Shown piece by piece: positions 26,774-38,700 of a stretch of 64,000 nt of DNA. Within the stretch, counting starts at the first letter, position 1; each line of letters starts with the position of its first letter. The notes beneath the pieces were generated by a model, which saw nothing but the letters and a program-made list of their open reading frames with translations, did no database searches and was not told the DNA's origin. A program made the position numbers and the translations under genes. Origin of the DNA: Distichodus sexfasciatus (taxonomy: Eukaryota > Chordata > Actinopteri > Characiformes > Distichodontidae); contig JAVGVS010000790.1 of NCBI GenBank assembly GCA_032718565.1, positions 35,001-99,000 on the forward strand, read 5' to 3'.

Positions 26774-29700
26774 TCTACACACACACACACACACATCTAC
26801 ACACACACACACACCTACACACACACACATACACACACACACATCTACACACACACACACACACACACATCTACACACACATACACACGCACCTACACAC
26901 ACATATCTACACACACACACACATCTACACACACACACACACACACACATCTACACACACACACACACATCTACACACACACACACACACACACACATCT
27001 TACACACACACACATCTACACACACATACACACACACACACACATATCTACACACACACATCTACACACACACACAACACCTGACAAATACACACACAAC
27101 AACACACTCCATACACACACACACACACAACAACACCTCAAACACACAAACACTCACACACACACACTCCTCCCTGCGCACACACACACACACTCATCAC
27201 ACACACCAGCTTACACACCCCTGTCTACACAGCACACACACACACACACACACCGTCATGCAGCATCACTCTCTGCTCACACATATCTACATATACAGTG
27301 TGTGTGAACAGTACATAGTAACTCACTGCAATGTCTCAGTGTACAGTGGATTCTCCAGTAGAACAGAAGCACCTTCACTCCTGAATCTCCTACATCATTG
27401 TAGTTCGGCTGCAGTTCTCTCAGGTGTGATGAGGGTTTGATATCAGAGCTGAAGCCAGAGCAGCACAACCTTCACCTGTAATACTGCACTTATAACAACC
27501 TGCAGAGAGAAGGAGAATTAAAACTCATCACACTTACACATCTACACACACACACACATCAGCATCACTCTCACACTCATACACATATCTACATATACAC
27601 AGTGTGTGTGAACAGTACATGAGTAACTCACTGCAGTGTCTCCAGTGTACAGTGTGGATTCTCCAGTAGAACAGAGAGCTGCTTCACTCCTGAATCTCCT
27701 ACATCATTGTAGTTTAGGTTCAGTTCTCTCAGGTGTGATGAGGGGTTTGATATCAGAGCTGAAGCCAGAGCAGCACAACCTTCACTTGTAATACTGCCGT
27801 AACACAACCTGCAGAGCGAAGGAGGTAAAACTCATCACACTTAGACATCCACACCATGTTTTACACACTTATTAGTAGGTCTGTCCCCAATCTGCAGGTA
27901 AAACTCATCACACTTACAATTAGTAGGGATGCTCCGATACCAACTTTTTACAAACCAATACGAGTATTTTTATTTGTGTACTTGCTGATACTGAGTACCG
28001 ATACTTCTTAGATTGGGTTTCCATGAAAGTGCAATTAATTAGGAGGAAGGTTTTATTTTCTCCTTTGTAGATTATATTAAGCCTATAATAATGCTAAATA
28101 TCAAATCATTAACACAAGGCTATTCCATGCCAAAAATAAACAGATCTTTCTGGTTTTAACAAAATAGCCTTCTAAAAGGCAGCGTTATCACATTAGGCAA
28201 AATGTAAATGAAAGCAGATCAAGGAAATGAAATGTGCTGCAAAGATAAGGCAACTTAAAAGTTAGCGGAACTATTACTAAGTTAGAATATTCAGGACTGC
28301 AGACAAAAGGAAAAAAATAGGAGCCCTTCTTATATTTACATTTAGTCTAATGCTTCCTCAATTTTGATTGGCTAGCCAGACAGAAGTGACATTGACAAGC
28401 AAAGCGCTGTTCTAGAAGATGGACGGATTTTAAATTAAAGCTCTCCAAGTGCTGTGATTTAAAAAAAAAAAGTCTTAAATGTAAAATTTTCCTTAGATTG
28501 AGAGAGGAATGAAAGAAATGTTTGCAAAGTAAAAAATCTTGTCACATTGGTGAACATTTTAGTCGACATCTGGAGCTTGTATTTCACACAAGCTTGTGAG
28601 CAGAACCGCTGAACCTAAGTTTCCAACTTGTTGTCTCTAGACACTGAAGTCAGGTAGGACATCTGCCGACTACGACCAGTTTGTTCTAGCAATATACTGT
28701 ACCATTGAGTGGTATAGGTGCATGGCATCAGCAATTTATTTACAAATACGGGTACGAGTATTTTAATGAGGTATCACCCAGATACTCGATACTGGTATTG
28801 GTGCAACCCTAACAATTACACACACACACATCATACAGCAATTATATATGACTGTATTACAGTTTTTACAATCATTTTCACACTTGTGTTAGTACCTTGT
28901 CTACTTTTTCAAAACTGTGAAGGGTTGATGGTGCTAATGCATTTTGAAGAGCAAAGTAACTGATGTGTTCATGAGTGTGTTTGTAAAGATCACAGAGTAA
29001 AGACTTGAAAAAGTGGACATGGTTCGGACATGTGTGAAAATTGTTGTAATAAACTAAAAATATGACATGGATGTGTGTCTATGTGTGTGTCTGTGTGTGA
29101 ACAATACATGAGTAACTCACTGCAGTGTCTCCAGTGTACAGTGTGGATTCTCCAGTAGAACAGAGAACTGCTTCACTCCTGAATCTCCTACTTTATTGTG
29201 GTTTAGGTTCAGTTCTCTCAGGTGTGATGAGGGGTTTGATATCAGAGCTGAAGTCAGAGCAGCACAACCTTCACCTGTAATACTGCAGTTATACAACCTG
29301 CAGAAAGAGAACATGCACAATGCATAAAAGCCATTGTACACACACACACACACATTTCATACTTCTCTCTGCTTTTAGACACATTCCATGTAGATAATGA
29401 TGAGTGTAGCTAAATAAATCTACAGCTGTCCCTAAACCCTAACCATGAGGTCAGTAATCAACATCACACTGTTCTGCTCTTTTAGTTTACTTCCATCCAC
29501 GTCAATAAAACATAAATTTTAGCAACAACCCAACAGAGACGTCATGATTTATATCCCTAAAAGTAGATCTGTCCCCAATCTGCAGGTAAAACTCATCACA
29601 ACTCACTCACAGTTACACACATCTTACAGCAATTATGTATGACCGTATTACAAATATGGCATGGTTGTGTGTGTGTGTGTGTGTGAGAGTGATTAACTCA

Positions 29701-32700
29701 CCGCAGTGTCTCCAGTGTACAGTGTGGATTCTCCAGTAGAACAGAGAGCTGCTTCACTCCTGAATCTCCTACATCATTCTCATCCAGGTGCAGTTTTCTC
29801 AGGTGTGATGAGGGGTTTGATATCAGAGCTGAAGCCAGAGCAGCACAATCTTCACCTGTAATACTGCAACCAGACAACCTGCAGAGAGAAGGAGGTAAAA
29901 CTCATAACACGTATACAACTACACACACACACATCTGTACAGTGATAATGGTGATGATCTGACCTCAGTATCTCCAGTGTACAGTGTGGATTCTCCAGTC
30001 CAGTAGAGAGCAGCTTCACTCCTGAATCCTGCAGTTTATTATAACTCACGTCCAGATCTCTCAGCTTTGAGGAGTTTGAACTGAGAACTGAGGCCAGAAC
30101 TGAACAACTTTCACCTGTCAGATTACAGCCAGACAGACTGGGAGAGAAATTATGAGATATTAGAACACTGTCACTCACACACACACACACACACACACAC
30201 ACATCAAGTACTTGAAATATATATGTGTATTATCTGTATAACAGTAATGACATGGTCCAAGGTTGAATCCTTGACGCTTGAACCATAAAGTGGTATAAGG
30301 TTTATAAGGTGTGAAAAGTGCTTGACTGCTTGCAGCTGTACTGACATTTCCTTCATCAGTTATCTCTATGTCACTGAAAACATAGTGTAATGGAAATTTG
30401 ATTCTGTCATCTTTATAATATGTTGATTGAACGTTCATGTGTGACCACCCATATAATCAGTTAAAGGAGGACGTTTAGAAATTCATGAGAAAGTAATGTC
30501 TAAACACAAGCTTACATTAAAAAGGTTAAACTGACTGAGCTTCTCACCCTATCTCTAAGGGAGAGCCCAGCCAACCTGCGGAGGACACTCATTTCAGCCA
30601 CTTGTATTCACGATCTTTTTCTTTTGGTCACTACTCACAACTCATGACCTCATAGGTGAGGGTAGGAATGACTGGTAGATTGACTGGTAAATCAAGAGCT
30701 TTGCCTTTTGGCTCAGCTGTTTCTTCACCATGACAGGCCAATGCAGCGCCCGCATCACTCCCCGACCCGGAAAGAGCACTCCACCCTTTTCCAGCTGAGG
30801 AAAAGGATTTGGAGGTGCTGATTTTCATCCCAACTGCTTCACACCCGACCGCAAACTGCTCCAGTGAGAGCTGAAGGTCACGGCCCGATGAAGCCAACAG
30901 AACCACATCATCTGCAAAAAGCAGAGACCTGATCCTGAGGTCACCAAACCAGACACCCTCAACACCCTAGCTGCACCTAGAAATTCTGTCCATAAAAGTC
31001 ATGAACAGAATTGGTGACAAAGGGCAGCCCTGGCATAGTCCAACCCTCAATGGAAATGAGTCCGAATTACTGCCGTCAATGCGAACCAAGCTCTGACACC
31101 GGTCATACAGTGACCAAACAGCCCAGCACCCCATGCTCCCGGAGCACTACCCACAGGATTCCACGAGGAACATGGTGAAATTCCTTCTCCAAGCCAACAA
31201 AGCACATGTAGACTGGTTGGGTAAACTCCCATGCACCCTCCAGGACCCTGCTGAGAGTATAGAGCTGGTCCACTGTTCCATGGCCAGGGCAAAAACCACA
31301 CTACTCTTCCTGAATCTGAGGCTTGACAATCCGGCATTGGAACACATCCTCCAGTCCCCCTTCTTAAAGAGGGGGACCACCACCCCGGTCTGCCAATCCA
31401 GAGGCACTGCCCCGGATGTCCATGTGATGCTGTAGATGTATGTCAACCAGGACAGCCCTACAACATCCAGAGCCTTAAGGAACTCTGGGCAGATCTCATG
31501 CACCCCCAGGGTTTGGCGACAGAGGAGGTTTTTAACCACCTCAGTGATCTCCATCCCAGAGACAGGGGAGTCCAGTCCCCAGACTCTGCTTCCTCATTGG
31601 AAGGCATGTCGGTGGGATTGAGGAGGCCTTCAAAGTATTCCTTCCACCGACCCACAATGTCCCTAGTTGAGCTCAGCAGCACCCCATCGCCACCATAAAC
31701 AATGTTGATACTGCACTGCTTTCCCACTCTCAGCCGCTGGTTGGTGGACCAGAATCTCATCGAAGCCATCTGGAAGTTGTTCTCCATGGCCTCACTGAAC
31801 TCCTCCCACACCCAAGCTTTTGCCTCAGCTACCGCCAAAGCCACGTTCTGCTTGGCCTGCCGGTACCCATCAGCTGCCCCTGGAGTCCTACAAGCCAAAA
31901 ACGCTCAATGGAACTCCTTCTTCAGCTTGATGGCATCCCTCACTGCCGGTGTCCACTATCGGGTTCGAGATTTACCACCACAACAGGCACCATCCACCTT
32001 ACTGCCGCAGCTACAGTCAGCTGCCTCCACAATGGAGGCACAGAACATAGCCCATTTGGACTCAATGTCCCCCACCTCCCAGGGACATGGGAGAAGTTCT
32101 GCCAGAGGGGGAACTTCTGACAGGGGATTCCGCCCGACATTTCCAGCAGACCCTCACTATACACTTAGGCATGCCAGGCCTGACCAGCTTCTTCCTCCAT
32201 CAGCGGAGCCAACCCACCACCAGGTGGCAGCTCCGCCCCTCTCTTCACCCGGGTGTCCAACACATACGGCCGCAAGTCCAATGACACGACCATCAAGTCG
32301 ATCATCAAACTGCAACCTAGGGTGTCCTGGTGCCAAATGTACATATGGACACCCTTGTGTTTGAACATGGCGTTGATAATGGACAATCCGTGGCGAGCAC
32401 AAAGTCCAATAAAAAAACACCACTCGGGTTCAGATTGGGGAGGCCATTCCTCCCAATCATGCCACTCTAAGTCTCACTGTCATTGCCCACATGAGCATTG
32501 AAGTCCCCCAGCAGAACAAGAGAGTCTCCAGAAGGAGCACTCTCTTAACACCCCCTCCAAAAAGGTGGGTATGCTGAACTGCTGTTTGGTGCATAAGCAA
32601 ATGACAGTCAGCACCCATCCCCCACCTGGAGGCAAAGGGAGGCTACCCTCTCATCCACTGGGGTAAACTCCAATGTACAGGCACCCAGCCAGGGGGCAAT

Positions 32701-35700
32701 AAGTATGCCCACTCCTACTTGGTGCCTCTCCCTGTGAGCAAATCCAGTGTGGAACAGGGTGGAATCCCCCTCAAGGAGACTGGTTCCGGAGCCCAAGCCA
32801 TGCATCAAGGTGAGCCTGACTCTTGCACCAGCTCAGGCTCCTTGCCCGCCAGAGAGGTGACATTCCATGTCCCTAGAGCTAGCTTGTGCAGCCAAGGATC
32901 GGACCGCCAAGGTCCCCGCCTTTGGCCACCGCCCAACTCACACTGCACCCGACCCCACTGGCCCCTCCTACAGGTGGTGAGCCAATTGTAAAGTGAAAAG
33001 AACACAGTGGCTCACTTATGGCTACAGAGTGATCTGAGTGTGCAGGCCCATCACAACAGGGCAAGCAAACGAAGCAATTGCTGAGGGCGCCGAGCTGACC
33101 TGGGGCCCCCTGGCAACAATTGGCTATGTATTGAATAACAGCAATGACAACTGTGTGAGCATCCATTTCAATTCTATCATCAATATGCATGAAAGTGCAA
33201 CAACACTTTTACTGGAATCCCTCTAAAGGGGGCCCCCTCTCACTAGTTGCTGACAGCAGCCAGCAAGCCAGGTTCGTGACTCATGCAGCAGGCAAAATAT
33301 GAAGTTTCTGAGGAGTTAGGGTGGTGAGCAACCTGGGGCCCCCAAAGTGCCTTGAAACGACCCTCTGAGATTGTGTTGTGACATGGAGGCAGGAACATGA
33401 TGGAAGATTGGAGCTTTAACAAGTGTTACAAACAAAACCATTAATATTAAAGATCAATAAAAGCAGCAGCACTTTGTTGAGTAGCCATTTGAAAACTGCA
33501 GGAAGAAGCTGATAATTACACTTGTTTAAAGTGTCACACAGTCTACTACAGTGTAACATCTATCGATCTATCATACACACACACAAACACACACGATGAT
33601 CTGACCTCAGTATCTCCAGTGTACAGTGTGGATTCTCCAGTCCAGTAGAGAGCAGCTTTACTCCTGAATCCTGCAGTTTATTTCTACTCAGGTCCAGATC
33701 TCTCAGACTTGAGGAGTTTGAACTAAGAACTGAGGCCAGAACTGAACAACTTTCACCTGTCAGATTACACCACTGCAGTCTGAGAGAGAAATTATGAGAT
33801 GTTAGAACAATGTCATGACACAAACACGCACTGCACATACACAGTGATATGTAACAGCAGTGTGTGATTAAAACATGTAATTAATGGTTATCATCAGTAT
33901 CATACAGTGTGAAATTACATCAAAGCGCAGTAAGACATTTATGAATGAAAACACTCACTCAGCTTTTCTGGATGCTTTGACCACTGGCAGCAGCCTCATA
34001 AGACATTCATCTGATGGATAAAAATTACCCAGGTTAAACACATTCACTTCTGAGTTCAGCAACACAAACACCAGAGCTGACCACTGAGCAGGAGAGAGGC
34101 TGACTCCACTGAGACGCCAATCACCACCTCTCTTCAGGTAAGTTTGTACTTCCTGCACTAGTGAGTGATCATTCAGCTCATTCAGACAGTGGAACAGATT
34201 GATGGATTTCTCTGGAGATGGATTCTCCCTGATCTTCTTCTTGATGTACTTCACTGTTTCCTCTTTGCTGTGAGAGCTGCTTCCTGTCTGTGTCAGGAGA
34301 CCTCGTAAGAGAGTCTGATTGGACTCCAGTGAGAGACCCAGGAGGAAGCGCAGGAAAAGGTCCAGGTGTCCATTCTCACTCTGTAAGGCCTTGTCCACTC
34401 CACTCTTCAGCAGGTCAGACACTGAGGACTTGTGGAGAAGACCAGAGAGGCCAGTGCTTTGTTTTTCTACATTTCTGTTGGAACTGAAGGAAGTAAATGC
34501 ATAGAGAGCAGCCAGAAACTCCTGAACACTCAGGTGCACAAAGCTGAACACCTTCCCCAGGTGCAGCCCAAACTCCTCCTGAAGATCTGGGTACACACTC
34601 CTGAGTACACTGACACTTCTCTCACATCAATGCCACACTCTCTCAGCTCTTCCTCATAGAAGATCAGGTTGCCTTTTTCCAGCTGTTGGAAAGCCAGTTT
34701 TCCCAGTGCCAGCACACTCTCTCTAGTCTGATCAGGGTCCGTGTCACATTTCCCATGGTACTTTTGGCCCTTGTGTTTGATCTGGTAGATGAGGAAGTGT
34801 GTGAACATTTGAGTCAGAGTCTTGGGGATCTCTCCACTCTCTGCTTCAGTCAACATTCTCTCTAGAACAGTGGCTGCAATCCAACAGAAGACTGGGATGT
34901 GGCACATGATGTAGAGGCTTCTTGATGACTTGATGTGTGAGATGATTCTATTGGCCAGACTCTGCTCCCTGATCCTCTTCCTGAAGTACTCCTCTTTCTG
35001 AGGGTCACTGAACCCTCGTACCTCTGTTACCTGGTCAACACACTCAGGAGGGATCTGATTGGCTGCTGCTGGTCGAGTAGTTATCCAGAGGAGAGCAGAG
35101 GGAAGCAGATTGCCCTTGATGAGGTTTGTCAGCAGCACATCCACTGAGGCTGATTCTGACACATCCCGCAAACCCTCATTCTTGTGGAAATCTAGAGGAA
35201 GTCGACACTCATCCAAACCATCAAAGATGAACATGACTTTGTAGACATTACTGTCTATTGATCTTAATCCTTTAATTTCTGGGAAAAAGCCATGAAGGAG
35301 CTCCATCAGACTGAGGTGTTTCTCCTTCATCAAGTTCAGCTCCCTAAAAGGAAGTGGGAATATGAAGATGACGTCCTGATTTGCTTCTCCTTCAGCCCAG
35401 TCCAGAATGAACTTCTGCACTGAGATGGTTTTCCCAATTCCAGCAACTCCTTTAGTCAGCACAGTTCTGATGGCTTTGTCTTTAAAGAGGGCGTTGCATT
35501 TGATGGGTGTCTCCTGTGTTGCTGGTCTCCTGGACACTGTCTCAATCTGTCTCACCTCATGTTGATTATTGACCTCTCCACTGCCTCCCTCTGTGATATA
35601 GAGCTCTGTGTAGATCTCATTCAGAAGAGCTGAGACTCCATGCTGGGAGATTCCCTTATTAACTCTTTCACATTTCTCCAGCAGTTTGGATTTGAGTTTA

Positions 35701-38700
35701 TTCTGATGCACAGACATCAGCTCTAATAAACAGAAACAAATCAAATCAAAGTGTTTTTACTGTCTGATCACTAACAGCAATGTCAAACAGAGAGAATTTA
35801 CAGTTGTTGACGTTATGATGGCTTTTGCACTTTAAGCCCTGATCACATGTCTGTTTTTCCTCTACAGTTACACTGGTGTAATAATGTCATGCTCCTAATT
35901 ATTATTTAAATCCCAAATGCAACCATAAGAGGTCACAAGCCAGTGATTCCTTGTGCTGGTCCCAAGTCCGGATAAATGCAAATGGTTGTGTCAGAAAAGG
36001 CATCTGATGTAAAAGATGGAAAGAGTACTTTGAAGAGCTGATGAATAAGGAAAATGAGAGAATGTAGAGTAGAAGAGGTGACTGTTGCGGATCAGGAAGT
36101 AGCTGAGATTAGTAAGGATGAAGTGAGGAAAGCTTTGAAGAGGATGAAGAGGGGAAAGGCAGTTGGCCCTGATGACATACCTGTGGAGGTATGGAAGTGT
36201 CTAGGAGAGGTGGCAGTAGAGTTTTTGACTGGGTTGTTCAACAAGATCTTGACGAGTGACAAGATGCCTGAGGAATGGAGGAAAAGTGTTCTGGTGCCGA
36301 TTTTTAAGAACAAGGAAGACATACAGAATTGTGGCAACTACAGAGCAATAAAGCTAATGAGTCATACAATGAAGCTTTGGGAAAGAGTGGTGGAAGCTAG
36401 GCTTAGGTCAGAAGTGAGCATCTGTGAGCAGCAGTATGGTTTCATGCCAAGAAAGAGTACTACAGACTTCAAGTACTTAGGGTCTACGGTCCAAAGCAAC
36501 AGAGAGAGTGGAAAAGAGGTGAAGAAGCGTGTGCAAGCAGGTTGGAATGGGTGGAGAAAAGTGTCAGGTGTGATGTGTGATAAAAGGGTTTCAGCAAGAA
36601 TGAAAGGAAAGGTGTACAAGACAGGAGTGAGACCAGCCATGTCGTATGGTTGAACTGGAGGTTGCAGAGCTCAAGATGTTGAGGTTCTCTTTGGGAGTGA
36701 CAAGGATAGATAGCATCAGGAATGAGTTCATCAGAGGTTAGATGTTTTGGAGATAAAGTCAGAGAGGCCAGACTGAGATGGTTTGGACATGTCCAGAGGA
36801 GAGACAATGAGTACATAGGTAGAAGGATGCTGAGGTTGGAGCAACCAGGCAGGAGGCTGAGAGGAAGACCAAAAAGGAGATTTATGGATGTGGTGAAAGA
36901 GGACATGAAGTTAGTTGGTGTGAGGGTAGAGGACACAGAGGATAGGACTAAACGGAGACAGATAATTCGCTGTGGCGACCCCTGAAGGGAAAAGCCGAAA
37001 GAGGAAGAAAATTATTTAAATCCTAAATTAAATTATTAATTGTGTTGTTTTTAGGTAAAACTTGCTAAATGTTTAAGGTGAACTATACATGTTATAAAAT
37101 GTTCAATATACGATAGTCATGTCTCCCCCAGGACAATTGGCCCCGGCGGCCACTAGTGGTCGCAAGAGAGACTTTGTATATAGTTTTTCCTGGGGTCTTG
37201 GTTCACGGGTTGTGTGTCCTTATATGGTGTGTCTTGTGTGTCTTGGTTCCTCCCCTTGTGTTTAGTTCTGTGTTCATTGGTTGTTATGTCCCTCCTTCCT
37301 AGTTTAGTTCTCAGTAATCTATTGGTTGTCCCTTTATTGCCTTGTTTAGCCCATGAGTTTAGCCCCTATATAAGTTCAGTCCTTTGTTCCAGTCATTAGT
37401 GATGGGCACATGCAGCGGCGAAGCGCGTATCAAGTATGAGGGGGCGTGGCAGACGAAGCCCCGCTTCGAGGCGTGTATCATTTAAGCAGAAAACCACGTG
37501 ACTGATAGCAAACGAAGCCTCGGTTCGTTACGTCAGCGTTCATCCCAAGTGTCACTTCCTGTATAAATGGGGGTGAATCCCGCCGGCGCTTCGTGGGTTG
37601 TTTTGTTGGAGAATGTATGAGCGAGATTCGGACAGAATTTTTCTTTTGTTTATTTTTTATGCAACTTATATTTTATTCCACATTTGCAATTTAAAATTAA
37701 GTAGTAGTATTTTATTAGTCTAATACAATACTACTACTAAATTATGCAATTTGCAAATTGCAAATTGCAAGCGACACTTGGGATGAAACGCTGATGTAAC
37801 GAACCGAGGCTTCATTTGTCATCAGTCACGTGGTTTTCTGCCAAATGATACACGCCTCGACGCAGGGCTTCGTCTGCCACGCCCCCTTATACTCGATACG
37901 CGCTTCGGAGCCTCGGAGCCTCGGAGCCTCGGCTTCAGATAGCCCATCACTACCAGTCATTGTCCGTGCACCCTCACAATAGCTATGTCTCCACCGATCT
38001 TGTAATGTTACCCTGAGACTCTGCCATGCCCTTGTCTGCCATTTGACGTCTGTCGTTTGATGTCTGCCGTCCCTTCTAAGAACCAAGTTAAGTTTGTCTT
38101 TGTCATGTGCTTTGTGTTGGTGTCTGTTAGATCTTTAGAAGATAGTTAGTAGTTAGAATAGTTGTTAGTATAGCTTACTTAGCATTAGCCATTAGCATAG
38201 CACACTCAGCATAGTTAGCTTTAGCATAGCCACTTTCTAGTGACCTTTCCCCTTTAGCATTAGCTTTAGCAATTAGCATTAGCAATTAGCATTAGCATTA
38301 GCATTAGCATTAGCATTAGCATTAGCATTAGCAATTAGCATTAGCATTAGCTTTAGCTTTAGCAATTAGCATTAGCAATTAGCATTAGCTTAGGATTAGT
38401 ATTAGGTTTGCTTAGGTTGTTTTCCCGTGTCTGTTCCAGTTCTTAACTTCCCCTTGTTATAATTCCTGTCCCCGATCTAGTCTGTCCTTAGTCCCAGCCT
38501 GTACCTGTTTCCGTTCCCCAAGTTAGCCATAGGGTTTTGTGTAGTAAATGTGTTAGCCTGTCTCCGCGTCTTGGTCTTGTGTATTTGTTCATACTGTCTG
38601 ATCCCTCCTGATTCTTTGTCTGCCAATCGTTGTGAATAAATGTATCATGCCACGAAAACCCTCCTGCAATCTGCGTCCGCTCCATATCCGCAGCGTGACA

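Larger units (their letters stand above)
21180..27260 (-). repeat. CA microsatellite / (CA)nTCTACA compound arrays
   Basis: Roughly 5 kb of CACACATCTACACACACA-type sequence fills every intron between the distal LRR exons. A (CA)nACTCACATACAATCTCACAA sub-array lies at 25,080-25,900. On minus this is the same (TG)nTAGATG motif as 1-3,235. Interrupted by exons, by unique sequence at 21,530-21,900 and by an interspersed repeat at 23,105-23,395. Thr-His-rich open frames here are repeat translations, not genes. Confidence 0.95.
37120..38700. mobile_element. Probable solo LTR of a Gypsy-like element
   Basis: Starts TGTCTCCCCCAGGACAATTG and ends CGCAGCGTGACA. It contains an AATAAA signal (38,635 region) and TATATAAG-like words, as fish Ty3/Gypsy LTRs do. 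No gag/pol, primer-binding site or second LTR is seen. About 1.0 kb after removing the nested MITE (37,397-37,952). No convincing target duplication was found, so the assignment is tentative. Confidence 0.45.

Noticed and set aside
21180..27260. CRISPR-like array of spaced repeats
   Set aside because: The spacing is irregular, the spacers are themselves CA repeat, and the context is a eukaryotic intron.
24569..27307. Very long frames (499, 410 and 323 codons) of Thr-His repeats
   Set aside because: Same cause: (CA)nTCTACA arrays lack stop codons by chance of composition. They run through LRR introns and overlap antisense exons.
31133..32420. Several plus-strand frames of 60-220 codons opposite the LINE
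   Set aside because: Antisense shadows of the reverse transcriptase and endonuclease, whose motifs are clear on minus.
37120..38700. Target-site duplication for the LTR-like element
   Set aside because: The 5-mers at the proposed ends (AGTCA and AATAC) do not match, so solo-LTR status is left tentative.
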